Positions 1-8,573 of a stretch of DNA of 64,000 nucleotides are shown piece by piece (the stretch's first letter is position 1; each line of letters starts with the position of its first letter). Location: the NCBI GenBank assembly GCA_964580575.1, contig CAZOLJ010000012.1:1-64000 (forward strand). Reading direction: 5' to 3'. The translations under genes were made by a program, and so were the position numbers. The notes beneath the pieces are model-generated. The model saw only the letters and a program-made list of their open reading frames with translations. It was not told the DNA's origin and ran no database searches. This DNA is from CAVPDE01 sp964580575. GTDB taxonomy: Bacteria > Desulfobacterota > DSM-4660 > Desulfatiglandales > HGW-15.

Positions 1-142
1 CTACAGGATAAGATCGTGGCTCGCTTCGCTCTCACGATCTATCCTTATTCGTTAGGCGGGCTCAGGACAGGCTCTTTAGAAAAGGGAGGGATTACCCCTC
101 TTTGGTAAAGAGGGGCAGGGGAGATTTTGGCGATGTTTGCGG
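1..142. other. gene-free edge with small hairpins
   Basis: No coding signal that I trust. Two short inverted repeats are visible: AGATCGTG (10-17) against CACGATCT (33-40), and CCCCTCTTT against AAAGAGGGG near 96-116. The second resembles the pyrimidine/purine-rich repeat family found elsewhere in the window (3007-3033, 30897-30931). The stretch looks like accumulated repeat debris downstream of the nucleotidyltransferase gene. Confidence 0.5.
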
Positions 143-297
143 CTAGTGTTGTGTCCCAGAAATCAGTTGTCATCTCGACCCCTTCGAGTGCCTCAGGGTA
201 AACTCCGGGAGAGATCTTATAACTACTCTGAAGTCTTAGATTTCTCACGACCTTCGAAATGACATTTCTTGAAAGTACTTGTGGGACACAACACTAG
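143..297. repeat. MITE-like element with perfect 16-bp terminal inverted repeats
   Basis: CTAGTGTTGTGTCCCA at 143-158 is repeated as its exact reverse complement at 282-297. The 123 bases between hold an inner inverted repeat (TGTCAT at 168-173, ATGACA at 259-264) of the family also seen at 42789-42866 and 43861-43940. No transposase is present, so this is a non-autonomous palindromic element at most. Its right end contains the TAG stop of the nucleotidyltransferase gene (294-296), so the element defines the end of that protein. Confidence 0.7.
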
Positions 298-1193
298 AAG
301 ACCTCCCCGTGAAGGTCGTGGTCCACTTCACGGCCGGAGGTCACAACGGCATCAACGACCTTCACGCCTTCTTTCACAGTGACCCCATCCCACAAGACCG
401 ATCTCTGCAACACGGCGTTTTTTCCAAGACGGCTGTTTTCGCCGATTATGCCCCAATCCGTGAGCTTGACTGAAGAGTCTTTAGAGCAACCGGGTCCGAC
501 CACAAAGCTGTTGCCTGCAAGCTCGCGGTTCGCCTCCAGGTAGGTTTGGATGCTTCCAATATCCCTCCAGTAATGGCCTTGAACAAAGCACGCTCGAACC
601 GCTTTTCCCATACGGATTAATTGGCGATAGCATTCGATGATGTTGGAGAAAATGCCTCGAGGAATATGGGACAGGACTTCAGGATGGATCACATGAATCC
701 CGGTAAAGGCATACCTGCCCTGCATGTTGACCTTGCCGATATCCGTGATGTTCCATCGTTCATCGACTTGGACCTGGTTGTAGGGTTCAGAGTTGTGAAG
801 CACCAGGGTCACAAGAGCTCCCGAGGTTTGGTGGACCTGGTAAACCGCAGCAAGATCGATGTCGGTCAGAATGTCGCTGTTAGTGACAAGGAAAGGCTCC
901 TTATCCCAAAAATCTTCAACGTTCTTGATGCCCCCTCCTGTTCCGAGGATTTCGGGTTCCACTTTCACCTGGATTTTGAGACCAAAGGATGACTCCTCTC
1001 GAAGATAGTCTACTATCTGCTGGTGATGGTGGTGAGCATTGATAATGATTTCTGTAATGCCATGGCTGATCAAGTATTCGATGTTCCTGGCGAGGATTGG
1101 TTTGTTGGCCACAGGCATGAGAGCCTTTGGCTTCATGTCCGTGAGTGGACGAAGCCTTGTCCCAAACCCTGCGGCTAGGATCATGGCTTTCAT
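294..1193 (-). CDS. sugar-phosphate nucleotidyltransferase (mannose-1-phosphate guanylyltransferase / glucose-1-phosphate nucleotidylyltransferase family)
   Basis: A 299-residue cytoplasmic NTP_transferase that should join a nucleoside triphosphate to a sugar-1-phosphate, supplying an activated sugar for polysaccharide or LPS synthesis. The N-terminus carries the nucleotide-binding signature AAGFGTRLRPLT followed by KPKALMPV (residues about 7-28), and the metal-binding region is TNSDILTD near residue 110. Residues about 235-295 have the hexapeptide-like periodicity of a short left-handed beta-helix. It starts at ATG 1193 with no clear Shine-Dalgarno and lies 65 bp from the divergent GTPase gene, so the two may share a promoter region. 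The stop lies inside a repeat element. Nucleotide and sugar specificity cannot be read from the sequence. Confidence 0.85.
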   Translation of the reverse strand: MKAMILAAGFGTRLRPLTDMKPKALMPVANKPILARNIEYLISHGITEIIINAHHHHQQIVDYLREESSFGLKIQVKVEPEILGTGGGIKNVEDFWDKEPFLVTNSDILTDIDLAAVYQVHQTSGALVTLVLHNSEPYNQVQVDERWNITDIGKVNMQGRYAFTGIHVIHPEVLSHIPRGIFSNIIECYRQLIRMGKAVRACFVQGHYWRDIGSIQTYLEANRELAGNSFVVGPGCSKDSSVKLTDWGIIGENSRLGKNAVLQRSVLWDGVTVKEGVKVVDAVVTSGREVDHDLHGEVF

Positions 1194-1258
1194 GGTGTTG
1201 AGGGTAGCAGAGTTTTTTGATAAAAAGAAGGACAGAATAAAGAGAGGAGAACAGTCAC

Positions 1259-2245
1259 GTGCCGGCCAATTTGCCCCCCATGTATTTCGAGGCTGAAAAA
1301 CGATTTCGGGAAGGGAAAACCCCCGAAGAGAAAATAGAAGCCCTCGAAGAAATGCTTGCCATCATGCCCAAGCACAAGGGCACGGACAAGCTCAAGGCCG
1401 ATCTTCGTCGCAAAATCGCCAAGTTCAAGCTGGAAGGCCAGCAGAAAAAAGGGGGAGCGAGGAGCCAGACGGCCTATTCCATTGACAGGGAGGGGGCCGG
1501 CCAAATCGCGATCATCGGGCCGCCGAACACCGGCAAATCGTCTCTTGTAGGAACCATGACCAATGCCGATCCTGAAGTGGGTGATTTCCCCTTCACTACG
1601 TGGAAACCAACTCCGGGGATGGTCCCTTACGAAAACATCCAGTTTCAACTGATCGACACTCCGCCGTTGAGCAAAGAGTACACAGATCCCTGGTTTAGTG
1701 ATTTGCTCAGACGGGTGGATATGATCATGGTGGTTATTGATCTCCGCGCGGATCCTCTTCAGCAGCTGCAAGATGCGCTTTCCATGCTCAGGGAATGGAG
1801 GATTTTCCCAAAAGGGACGGAGATCCCCGAGGACCTGAAAAAACCTCCCTTCATCAAAAGAATGCTTGTCGTTGTCAACAAGATGGATCAAGCAAAGGAT
1901 GAAGAGGACTACCAGGTCTTCCTTGAGTTGTCGGAGATCAAGCTGCCCTGCATCGGCATCTCAGTCCACAGGGGGCGCAACCTTTCAGCCCTCGTGGAGA
2001 AGGTCTACGACCTCTTCGAAATTATCAGGGTTTTTACTCGTGCACCCGGAAAAGCCCATGATCCGTCTGCTCCGTTTGTGCTTCCGAGAGACAGCAAGCT
2101 TGAAGAACTGGCAGAGAAAGTTCACAAAGACTTCAAAGAGAAGCTGAAGTATGCCAGGGTCTGGGGCAAAGCTGTTTACGAGGGCCAGATGGTGCAACGG
2201 GACTACACGCTCCAGGATGGAGATGTGGTGGAGATGCATATATAA
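1259..2245 (+). CDS. TGS-domain GTPase (Obg/DRG-related)
   Basis: A 328-residue GTPase of the Obg/DRG branch of TRAFAC proteins. An N-terminal helical part (about 1-75) is followed by the G domain: G1 GPPNTGKSSL near residue 85, the DTPP version of G3 (usually DxxG) near 130, and G4 NKMD near 205. The C-terminal 70 residues form a TGS domain ending YTLQDGDVVEMHI, the usual RNA- or ligand-binding tail. GTG at 1259 is chosen because GAGAGGAGAA lies just upstream and the frame has no better start. Proteins of this kind are linked to ribosome or stress functions. The physiological role here is unknown. Confidence 0.85.
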   Translation: MPANLPPMYFEAEKRFREGKTPEEKIEALEEMLAIMPKHKGTDKLKADLRRKIAKFKLEGQQKKGGARSQTAYSIDREGAGQIAIIGPPNTGKSSLVGTMTNADPEVGDFPFTTWKPTPGMVPYENIQFQLIDTPPLSKEYTDPWFSDLLRRVDMIMVVIDLRADPLQQLQDALSMLREWRIFPKGTEIPEDLKKPPFIKRMLVVVNKMDQAKDEEDYQVFLELSEIKLPCIGISVHRGRNLSALVEKVYDLFEIIRVFTRAPGKAHDPSAPFVLPRDSKLEELAEKVHKDFKEKLKYARVWGKAVYEGQMVQRDYTLQDGDVVEMHI

Positions 2246-2330
2246 ACGGTGCAAGGTACAAGGTGCACGGTATACGGGAAACCAAGCATCGGCGCACGGG
2301 ACACGGTGCACGGAGCAGAGAGCACAGCAC
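2246..2330 (+). repeat. period-7 degenerate tandem words after the GTPase stop
   Basis: Immediately after the TAA stop come GGTGCAA, GGTACAA, GGTGCAC, GGTATAC, then related GCGCACGG/ACACGG words. It belongs to the locus-specific 3' word-repeat class described in the findings. There is no coding signal in 2246-2493. Confidence 0.6.
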
Positions 2331-2402
2331 AAAAAGCAAATCCTTTTCCAGTTTCTTCATCCCTGAGCATGCCCCGCGCCGAGACACGGGAGAGCAGAAG
2401 GG

Positions 2403-2431
2403 TTGACACCTTCTCGCTAAATTCCTATATT
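2403..2431 (+). promoter_or_regulatory. sigma-70 promoter of the envelope operon
   Basis: TTGACA (2403-2408), a 17-base spacer and TATATT (2426-2431). It lies 62 bases before the first gene of the five-gene operon (2494). Confidence 0.8.
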
Positions 2432-2493
2432 CCTACCATGGCAGTAAGGTTTGGTTCGCCCCAAAACCCATCATTCACGAAGAGGATTCGACT

Positions 2494-2958
2494 ATGCTGG
2501 CCAAGATAACCAAACTATTTATGATAGTTGTGATCGCCTCATGGGCTATTTCAAATTCAACACTTAAGGATTGTCGTGTTTTTTCGACCTCAGAAGTTAA
2601 TGGCGCTGATAAGAGCACAGGCCCTGCGCTCAAAGCCGGACAAAAGCACTGGATCGGTAAGGACTACTATTTTGTCTATAACTTCGACAAGAGGCCTCAG
2701 ATGGGCACGATCATCATAAAGATTCAGGTCTTCACCAGGGACGGCAAGCAAGACACTTCTTTGGAAATCACAGGCGATGCGGACATGCCCAGCATGAAAG
2801 GCGCGCATAGCTCAGGCAATCAGCTTTTTAAACTGAACAAGAAGGGGGATTACCTGCTCCCTGTCAATGTCGTGATGCCCGGAGATTGGGAAGTTGTTTT
2901 GAATTTCTCGAAGGACAAAAATCCCATTTACACAGGAATCGTGAGATTCAATGTCTGA
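2494..2958 (+). CDS. secreted YtkA/FixH-like domain protein
   Basis: A 154-residue exported protein. The N-terminal hydrophobic stretch (about 5-22) is a signal peptide or membrane anchor. The rest is a small beta-sandwich resembling the YtkA/FixH family, with the family-like segment GDADMPSMKGAHS near residue 93 and a closing 'GDWEVVLNF' strand. Such domains accompany metal transport or envelope systems, but no ligand can be assigned. It is the first gene of an operon headed by the promoter at 2403-2431, and its end overlaps the ORF of the next gene. Confidence 0.65.
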   Translation: MLAKITKLFMIVVIASWAISNSTLKDCRVFSTSEVNGADKSTGPALKAGQKHWIGKDYYFVYNFDKRPQMGTIIIKIQVFTRDGKQDTSLEITGDADMPSMKGAHSSGNQLFKLNKKGDYLLPVNVVMPGDWEVVLNFSKDKNPIYTGIVRFNV

Positions 2959-3006
2959 CGAAAACGTTCTGAACCCTTATGAACTCGGCGTCACCCCCTC
3001 ACCCCG

Positions 3007-3033
3007 CCCTCTCCCCCAAACTGGGGGAGAGGG
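3007..3033. repeat. C/G-rich palindrome inside the junction of two genes
   Basis: CCCTCTCCCCC (3007-3017) and GGGGGAGAGGG (3023-3033) form a perfect 11-bp stem. It belongs to the family also seen near 21890-22010, 30897-31000 and 63572-63664. It sits between the preceding gene's stop and the signal peptide of the barrel gene without breaking the reading frame. Confidence 0.75.
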
Positions 3034-3052
3034 GAAGGATGAGGGGGACGCG

Positions 3053-4063
3053 TTGAGGGAAAACGATCTGCTGAAGCTTTTGATTGGCATCGTCCTTGTC
3101 CTTCTGGTCTCAGCAAGCCCTGCTTTCGGCAAAAGCTATCTGCTTTACTTAGAGGCCCAAGGGGTTGGAGGCTACGATACCGCAGAAGACGGGCCAATTT
3201 ACTACTCAATGAATCCTTTGGATGTGATGCAAAAGCCAAGCGTAGGGTTTGACTACTTGCAGCGCTTCTCAGGCGAAACAGGCGATTGGGGATCTTTTGC
3301 CCTCCAGATGCGGCTTGCCTACAACGAGGCTTACAGAGCCACCGGTGAGAATGAGTTTCAGGTCCAGATTTACAATGCTTTTTTCAAGTACAAGGCAGGC
3401 TTTGCCGATCTCTGGATTGGGCATAACCGTATCGCTTTTGGGCTGGGATCTTATCTGGATAGTCACGCACTCCTGCTGCAGCCTTTGGCCATGTATGGCT
3501 ATGGCTATGACCGGGATTGGGGCGTTGGGGCGACCCGGGATCTTGAATGGGGAAATGTCTCATTTTCCTACAGCACCGGCACGGGGATGCCTCTTGAGTT
3601 TGATGGCAACTACCTCTTCAGCGCACGAGCGTCTTACGGGGTGCTCAGCCGGGACAACTACAACATCGGTTTCTCTTCCTCTTATGGAAAGCCTCTTGAG
3701 ACCATAGGGTATGAGGTGATCATGCCCGACCCTGTCAAAACCTTTCTCGTTGGCACGGATTTCACCTATTTCTGGAACAACATCGAGAATCGCTTTGAGG
3801 CAGTCGCCGGCGAGAAGGAAGACGAAAACACCTACGCTTTCCTGTGGAGGATCGGAGTCAATCTTCTCGATGAAGATCGCCTGAAGCTGGAGTTTCAACC
3901 GGTTTATCGCAGCCTCGGTGGGGATTGGAACTATGAACTCAACGGTGGAGTAACTTACAAGCTGACCTCTGATATCACACTTAGAACCGTGTACACATAT
4001 GACGGAGAGATGAACGCCAACAGAGTCGTGTTTCAGATTTATTGGTATTACAAACTGTTGTGA
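3053..4063 (+). CDS. outer-membrane beta-barrel protein
   Basis: A 336-residue exported protein. TTG 3053 is preferred: it gives MRENDLLK followed directly by a signal peptide ending SASPAFG, and GAGGGGG lies 5 bases upstream. The frame is open back to ATG 2951, but that would put 34 repeat-derived residues before the signal peptide. The mature part has alternating aromatic/hydrophobic strands (for example FALQMRLAY, DLWIGHNRIAFG, VSFSYSTGTG) and ends in strands closing with YWYYKLL, typical of an outer-membrane barrel. Its place before an FMN-binding-like protein and a MacB-type exporter suggests a shared envelope role. The cargo is unknown. Confidence 0.7.
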   Translation: MRENDLLKLLIGIVLVLLVSASPAFGKSYLLYLEAQGVGGYDTAEDGPIYYSMNPLDVMQKPSVGFDYLQRFSGETGDWGSFALQMRLAYNEAYRATGENEFQVQIYNAFFKYKAGFADLWIGHNRIAFGLGSYLDSHALLLQPLAMYGYGYDRDWGVGATRDLEWGNVSFSYSTGTGMPLEFDGNYLFSARASYGVLSRDNYNIGFSSSYGKPLETIGYEVIMPDPVKTFLVGTDFTYFWNNIENRFEAVAGEKEDENTYAFLWRIGVNLLDEDRLKLEFQPVYRSLGGDWNYELNGGVTYKLTSDITLRTVYTYDGEMNANRVVFQIYWYYKLL

Positions 4064-4077
4064 TGTTGGGTGTGACC

Positions 4078-4746
4078 ATGATGAAAAAGATTAGTCTAAT
4101 GGTTTTGATGGTTACGATTATCTTGATTCCTGTGCAGGTGCTCTTTGCCGCCGTGGGGTGCGACCTCAATGATCCTGACCGGGACGTGGCGAGGCTTTTC
4201 CCGGGATCGACAGGCTACAAGACCAACTACGTGGCCATCGACCAAAAAGGGGGTCCGGCCCTTCTCACGCAGGTCGAGGAAAGGTTGGGGGACAAGTTTC
4301 AGGGGCTTTTCGAGACCATCGACGTGCCATACACTCTTTACGAGGTGTTCAAAGGCAAGGAAAAGATCGGATATATCCACGGAGTGAATCAGAAGGGCCA
4401 GTACGGCGGCATCCAGGTCTTTGTCGTCCTGGATCTTGAAGGGGTCATCAGGAATTTTTACTTCCAGAAACTAACGTCTAGGTATGGCAAGGAGCTGCGG
4501 GATCCGAAGTTCGGCGAGCAGTTTGTGGGGCTGACCCTCAAAGACTTTTACAACTACGATGTACAAACCGGGAAACCAAGCGGCCCAAGCGGAGTGGAGA
4601 AAATCAAGAATCCCGTGCCCGAAGCAGAACCCGACTTCAAGGCAGCCTTGAGGGGAACCAAGAAGAATCTCATCCTCGTCGATGAATTCATTCTCGGCAA
4701 CAAGTACCTCCAATATCACAAAGCGGGTGGAGAACAGAAAAAATGA
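4078..4746 (+). CDS. exported protein resembling the FMN-binding domain fold
   Basis: A 222-residue exported protein whose signal peptide runs to the FAAVG segment. The core with YGGIQVFVVLDLEGVIRNF and a following 'GKELRDPKFGEQFVG' segment resembles FMN_bind domains (NosR/RnfG type). However, the SGAT-like site used for covalent flavin attachment in that family is not visible, so flavin binding is doubtful. ATG 4078 is chosen because it leads straight into the signal peptide. The stop overlaps the permease start (ATGA), so the two are translationally coupled. Confidence 0.6.
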   Translation: MMKKISLMVLMVTIILIPVQVLFAAVGCDLNDPDRDVARLFPGSTGYKTNYVAIDQKGGPALLTQVEERLGDKFQGLFETIDVPYTLYEVFKGKEKIGYIHGVNQKGQYGGIQVFVVLDLEGVIRNFYFQKLTSRYGKELRDPKFGEQFVGLTLKDFYNYDVQTGKPSGPSGVEKIKNPVPEAEPDFKAALRGTKKNLILVDEFILGNKYLQYHKAGGEQKK

Positions 4747-5933
4747 TCAACATCTTCAACGTGGCATACAAAAACCTGCTTCGCAAAAAGACCCGGAGCG
4801 GGCTGACCATCATCGGCATTGCCCTGGCGGCCTGGGTTCTTGTCAGCCTCCTTGGCTTCAACAAGGGCTATGAGTCCTCGCTCAACCGGGATATCGACAA
4901 CCTGGGGTTTCAGATGATCGTGACCGCCAAGGGGTGTCCCTATGAAGCGGCAACGCTCATGCTCAAGGGAGGAACCGGTCTGCGCTACATGCCTCAGAGC
5001 ATCACGGAGCAGATCACCAAGGAACCTGAGGTGGAGGAGGTCACGGCCATGCTCATGCAGGCCGTGTTCGATCCCAACAAGGGCGAAAGCGGGGGCTACA
5101 GCGCCTACCTAGGTGTCGACCCCGCCACTTTTCCACAGATGAAAAGCTTCCTGGAGTTCAAGCAGGGGAGCTGGTTCACCAATCCCGAGGCTATGGAGGC
5201 TGTGCTGGGTTATGAAGCGGCAGAGCTGGAGCAGCGGGAAGTGGGCGATCTCCTGCTCATTACCGAGAAAAATGTCGAGGTGAAAGTGGTCGGTATCTTC
5301 AAGCGAACAGGAACCCAGGACGACGGTACCATTTTTCTCCCTCTCAAGGCCGTTCAGAAGATCTTCGGTATCAAGGATGAGCTGACCGGCATCGGTATCA
5401 AGGTCAAGAAGGATGCCGACATCGCCAAATTCGAAGAAAAAATGTACAAGCTCCCGGATGTGCAGGTGGTCAGCCTCTCGCAGGTCAAGCAGACGATCAT
5501 GACCCTGGTTTCCACCGCCAAGGTGATGGTGTTCTCAATCGCTCTCATCGCCATCCTGATCTCGGTGGTGGGCGTGATCAACACCATTCTCATGTCGGTC
5601 ATGGAGCGGCTCCAGGAGATAGGGATCCTGAAGTCCATGGGCGCTACGGCCTGGGATATCTTTAAGTTGATCTGGCTCGAAACCCTGATTCTTTGCATCA
5701 GCGGAGGCATCATCGGTGCGGCCTTGGCCATGGCGACCGCCAAATTGACGGAAGTCCTGATCCGCCAGCTTCTGCCCTACGCGCCGAGCGGAGGGCTGGT
5801 GCAAATCAACTTGTCCCTCGTTATCCTGACCTTTGGTGTGGTGATCCTGATCGGGCTACTGAGTGGAGTCTATCCTTCGTGGAAAGCGGGAAGAGTGCGT
5901 CCCCTTGAAGCGATAAGAAGTCAGGTGGAATGA
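4743..5933 (+). CDS. MacB/FtsX-type ABC transporter permease
   Basis: A 396-residue inner-membrane permease. One N-terminal membrane helix (about 16-38), a large periplasmic domain (about 40-255) and three C-terminal helices starting near VMVFSIALIAILISVVGVI give the MacB/LolC topology. The MERLQEIGILKSMGA coupling segment and the C-terminal SWKAGRVRPLEAIR are characteristic of the family. It works with the ATPase encoded next (overlap ATGA) in mechanotransmission-type export or lipoprotein handling. The substrate is unknown; the upstream barrel and FMN-like protein are likely partners. Confidence 0.85.
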   Translation: MINIFNVAYKNLLRKKTRSGLTIIGIALAAWVLVSLLGFNKGYESSLNRDIDNLGFQMIVTAKGCPYEAATLMLKGGTGLRYMPQSITEQITKEPEVEEVTAMLMQAVFDPNKGESGGYSAYLGVDPATFPQMKSFLEFKQGSWFTNPEAMEAVLGYEAAELEQREVGDLLLITEKNVEVKVVGIFKRTGTQDDGTIFLPLKAVQKIFGIKDELTGIGIKVKKDADIAKFEEKMYKLPDVQVVSLSQVKQTIMTLVSTAKVMVFSIALIAILISVVGVINTILMSVMERLQEIGILKSMGATAWDIFKLIWLETLILCISGGIIGAALAMATAKLTEVLIRQLLPYAPSGGLVQINLSLVILTFGVVILIGLLSGVYPSWKAGRVRPLEAIRSQVE

Positions 5934-6637
5934 TGAACGAAAATGGGAAAAAGGTCCTTGAGGCCGATCATCTGGTCAAGATCTATCGCCGCGGAAGTGA
6001 GGAGATCGCGGCGGTCAACGACGTTTCCCTCTCGGTCAACACCGGGGAGTTTGTCGCGTTTGTAGGCCCCTCGGGATCCGGGAAGACGACTCTGATCAAC
6101 ATCCTTGGGTGCCTGGACAACCCTTCCTCCGGAAGGCTTGCCCTTGCGGGTCGGACGGTTGTGGATCACGGTGAGGCTTTATCGGAGGCCACTCTCACAA
6201 AGATCCGGCGGGATATCTTCGGCTACATTTTTCAGAAGTTCTACCTCATCCCCACGTTGACCGTGATCGAGAATGTGATGCTTCCGTTCACCTTCTACAA
6301 GAAGCCCGGGGCGGAGAAAGAGGTGGAAAGAATCCTGAATCTCATGGAAATCGATCACCGCAAGGAACATCTGCCGGGCCAGATCTCAGGCGGAGAGATG
6401 CAGCGCGTGGCCATTGCCAGGGCCCTCGTCAACAGGCCCAGCATTATTCTTGCCGATGAACCCACCGGGAACCTCGACACGAGAAGGAGCCAGGAGATCG
6501 GCGATCTCCTCAAGGGGCTGAATCAAAAGGAGGGGCTCACAATTATCCTCGTGACCCACAACCCGGCCCTCGCCAAAATGGCCGACAGGATCGTCGAACT
6601 GCGCGACGGCAAGATTTACGATCCTGCCCACCCGTGA
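5930..6637 (+). CDS. ABC transporter ATP-binding protein (LolD/MacB type)
   Basis: A 235-residue cytoplasmic ATPase. Walker A is GPSGSGKTTL (near residue 45), the signature is SGGEMQRVAIARAL (near 146) and Walker B is IILADEPTGNLD (near 167). The size and the GNLD extension fit the LolD/FtsE group that energises MacB-type permeases. It overlaps the permease gene by 4 bases and is the last gene of the operon starting at 2494. Confidence 0.9.
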   Translation: MMNENGKKVLEADHLVKIYRRGSEEIAAVNDVSLSVNTGEFVAFVGPSGSGKTTLINILGCLDNPSSGRLALAGRTVVDHGEALSEATLTKIRRDIFGYIFQKFYLIPTLTVIENVMLPFTFYKKPGAEKEVERILNLMEIDHRKEHLPGQISGGEMQRVAIARALVNRPSIILADEPTGNLDTRRSQEIGDLLKGLNQKEGLTIILVTHNPALAKMADRIVELRDGKIYDPAHP

Positions 6638-6692
6638 GAGACTATAGCTTTTTTGTGTTTGCAGAGAGAAATGGATCGGCGATAATAGGCCC

Positions 6693-7559
6693 ATGGCTGA
6701 AAAAAATCCTCTCCGGAAGGTGCTGTTCATGCCGATCCACTGGGCGTACCTGGTTGTTGTTGCCTTGATCTTGGCCGCGTCTTTCTATCTGTTCTATCCC
6801 CGGGTCGAGAGCTTTTTCATCTACTTTCCTCAATCCCATTTTGACTTCACTCCAGAGGAGTTTCGTCTTCAATACAAGGAAGCTTACTTCAACACCGAGG
6901 ACGGCGAACGTCTGCACGGATGGCTGTTCCCGGGGGCAGCGGGAAGCCCGGTCATTCTCCACTCCCATGGAAATGCGGGGAACATCTCCCACCGACTTGA
7001 CCTCGTCCAGCCGTTTCTGCGCAGGGGGCTTTCGGTTTTTCTATTTGACTACAGGGGATTCGGCAAGAGTTCCGGCAGACCTTCTGAAACAGGCCTTTAC
7101 AGGGACGGAATTGCCGCCTGGACCTACCTTGCGGAAAAGGAGAAGATAGCGCCGGAAAGGATCGTTCTCCACGGTCACTCCATCGGGGCGGCCGTGGCCA
7201 TCGAAGTGGCTTTGGAAAAGAAGGTTAGAGGCCTTGTCATTGAGAGCGCCTTTACATCGACAAAAGACATGGCAAAAGGCATGGCCCTCTTTGCGCTATT
7301 CTCTCCGCTTCTTCCTGCGCACTACAACAACATCGAGAAGATCAGCCACCTCAGTGTTCCGAAATTGATTGTCCACGGAGACAGGGATGAGATCGTGCCC
7401 TTTTCCATGGGGCAAAAACTGTTCGAAGCCGCCACAGATCCCAAGTTTTTCTACCCGGTCAAAGACGCCGGACACAACGACGTGTTTATCGTGGGCGGAG
7501 AAAAGTACTTCCAGGTCTTTGCGGAGTTTGCAAGAAACGGCAAATTAGCAGGAAACTGA
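6693..7559 (+). CDS. membrane-anchored alpha/beta hydrolase (BEM46/YfhR-like)
   Basis: A 288-residue hydrolase with one N-terminal membrane helix (about 12-33). The catalytic triad is visible: nucleophile Ser in HGHSIGAA, Asp in HGDRDEIVPF and His in DAGHNDV. An oxyanion-type HSHGNAGN motif precedes it. These features match the BEM46-like family of serine hydrolases, for which no general substrate is known. It follows the ABC operon by 55 bases and has only a weak ribosome binding site, so it may be read from the same transcript. Confidence 0.8.
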   Translation: MAEKNPLRKVLFMPIHWAYLVVVALILAASFYLFYPRVESFFIYFPQSHFDFTPEEFRLQYKEAYFNTEDGERLHGWLFPGAAGSPVILHSHGNAGNISHRLDLVQPFLRRGLSVFLFDYRGFGKSSGRPSETGLYRDGIAAWTYLAEKEKIAPERIVLHGHSIGAAVAIEVALEKKVRGLVIESAFTSTKDMAKGMALFALFSPLLPAHYNNIEKISHLSVPKLIVHGDRDEIVPFSMGQKLFEAATDPKFFYPVKDAGHNDVFIVGGEKYFQVFAEFARNGKLAGN

Positions 7560-7595
7560 CGTCCCTCTGAAAAAAGCCAGAAAAACCAGGGAGAA

Positions 7596-7674
7596 CTGGA
7601 TTCCCGCCTGCGCGGGAATGACAAACCCCCGCGTACCAACGTCATTCGCGCGAAGGCGGGGAGCGGGAATCCAG
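7596..7674. repeat. palindromic element with 12-bp inverted ends (GGATTCCCGC family)
   Basis: CTGGATTCCCGC (7596-7607) is repeated inverted at 7663-7674, with an inner CCCGCctgcGCGGG stem. Related copies lie at 48111-48191 and 54516-54544. It sits in the 3' region of the hydrolase gene. Confidence 0.75.
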
Positions 7675-7763
7675 ATGATTGGATAGACGTGGTGATAGGC
7701 GCCGGCCAATGGATCCTCGCGCCTCCCTCTTGAGTCCTGCCCAAAGCCTATCTCCGAAAAAAC

Positions 7764-7790
7764 TTGACATAAAACCCAAAACATTATAAT
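7764..7790 (+). promoter_or_regulatory. promoter of the FadR-type regulator gene
   Basis: Both hexamers are perfect: TTGACA (7764-7769) and TATAAT (7785-7790). The spacer is 15 bases, shorter than optimal. The -10 overlaps the operator-like palindrome at 7788-7802. Confidence 0.75.
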
Positions 7791-7802
7791 GGTTAGACCA
7801 TT
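7788..7802. promoter_or_regulatory. FadR/PdhR-type operator
   Basis: AATGGTTAGACCATT is a perfect palindrome AATGGT-N3-ACCATT, matching the TGGTnnnACCA core known for the FadR subfamily of GntR regulators (E. coli FadR and PdhR sites). It covers the end of the -10 and the start point and lies 19 bases before the regulator gene. Autorepression is therefore the simple reading. Confidence 0.75.
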
Positions 7803-7820
7803 TCGGAAACAAGGAGTCCT

Positions 7821-8573
7821 ATGTTCCAAGAGGTCCGACAGAACAGGGTTTTCCAGGAGGTGGTCGCCCAGGTCGAGGAGGCTATCGTTCAGGGCCAGCT
7901 CAAGGCTGGGAGCCGATTGCCGGCCGAAAGGGAAATGGTGGAGATCTTCAAGGCGAGCCGAGGAACTCTCCGCGAGGCCCTGAGGGTGCTGGAACAGAAG
8001 GGCCTGATCGACATCAAAACCGGGGTCAAGGGAGGCGCAGTGGTCAAGGACCTGACCACGCGGCAGGTGAGTGAAAGCCTCGCCTTGCTGATCCGTTCCC
8101 AGAAGGCTTCTTTGAGGGATCTGGCGGAATTCCGCGAAGGGGTCGAAGGCATGGTGACCGCCCTTGCGGTTGAAAGGGCGACGAAACAGGATGTGCGCCA
8201 GCTCAAGAACCTCTTGAGACAGGCAAAAGCCCATCTCGATGCCGGCACGGAACGCTGGGACGCGTTCATACAGGTGGACAACCAGATTCACATGGCTCTG
8301 GCGCGAATGGCGAGGAATCCTGTCTACGAATCGGTCATGCAGACCGTCTACGATAACATCCACCGCTATTTTGACCGTTTTCTGCCAAGGCAGGAGGATA
8401 TTCTAAAAGAGAACTATCAGGATCTTTGCGGAGTGATCAAAGCTGTGGAGGAAAAAGAGGCGTCAAAAGCGAGTCTTCTGGTTCAGGGCCATGTGTACAA
8501 GTTTAATCGCTTGATGGAGAAGAGGGCCCGGAAGGAACGAGGGAGACTGAAAAAAGGGGAAGGAGTTCTATGA
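7821..8573 (+). CDS. GntR-family (FadR subfamily) transcription regulator
   Basis: A 250-residue DNA-binding regulator. Residues about 10-75 form the winged helix (LPAEREMVEIFKASRGTLREALRVLEQKGLI) and the rest is an all-helical FCD-type ligand-binding domain, where a carboxylic acid often binds with a metal. The start has AAGGAG 7 bases upstream. It overlaps the next gene by 4 bases (ATGA), so it heads the oxidoreductase cluster and probably controls it. Its own promoter carries a fitting operator (7788-7802). The effector is likely an organic acid or acyl-CoA, by family analogy only. Confidence 0.85.
   Translation: MFQEVRQNRVFQEVVAQVEEAIVQGQLKAGSRLPAEREMVEIFKASRGTLREALRVLEQKGLIDIKTGVKGGAVVKDLTTRQVSESLALLIRSQKASLRDLAEFREGVEGMVTALAVERATKQDVRQLKNLLRQAKAHLDAGTERWDAFIQVDNQIHMALARMARNPVYESVMQTVYDNIHRYFDRFLPRQEDILKENYQDLCGVIKAVEEKEASKASLLVQGHVYKFNRLMEKRARKERGRLKKGEGVL

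Noticed and set aside
45..248. Minus-strand reading frame at the left edge
   Set aside because: It is the translation of repeat sequences and has no ribosome binding site.
143..297. Insertion sequence
   Set aside because: No transposase frame; the element is too small and can only be called MITE-like.
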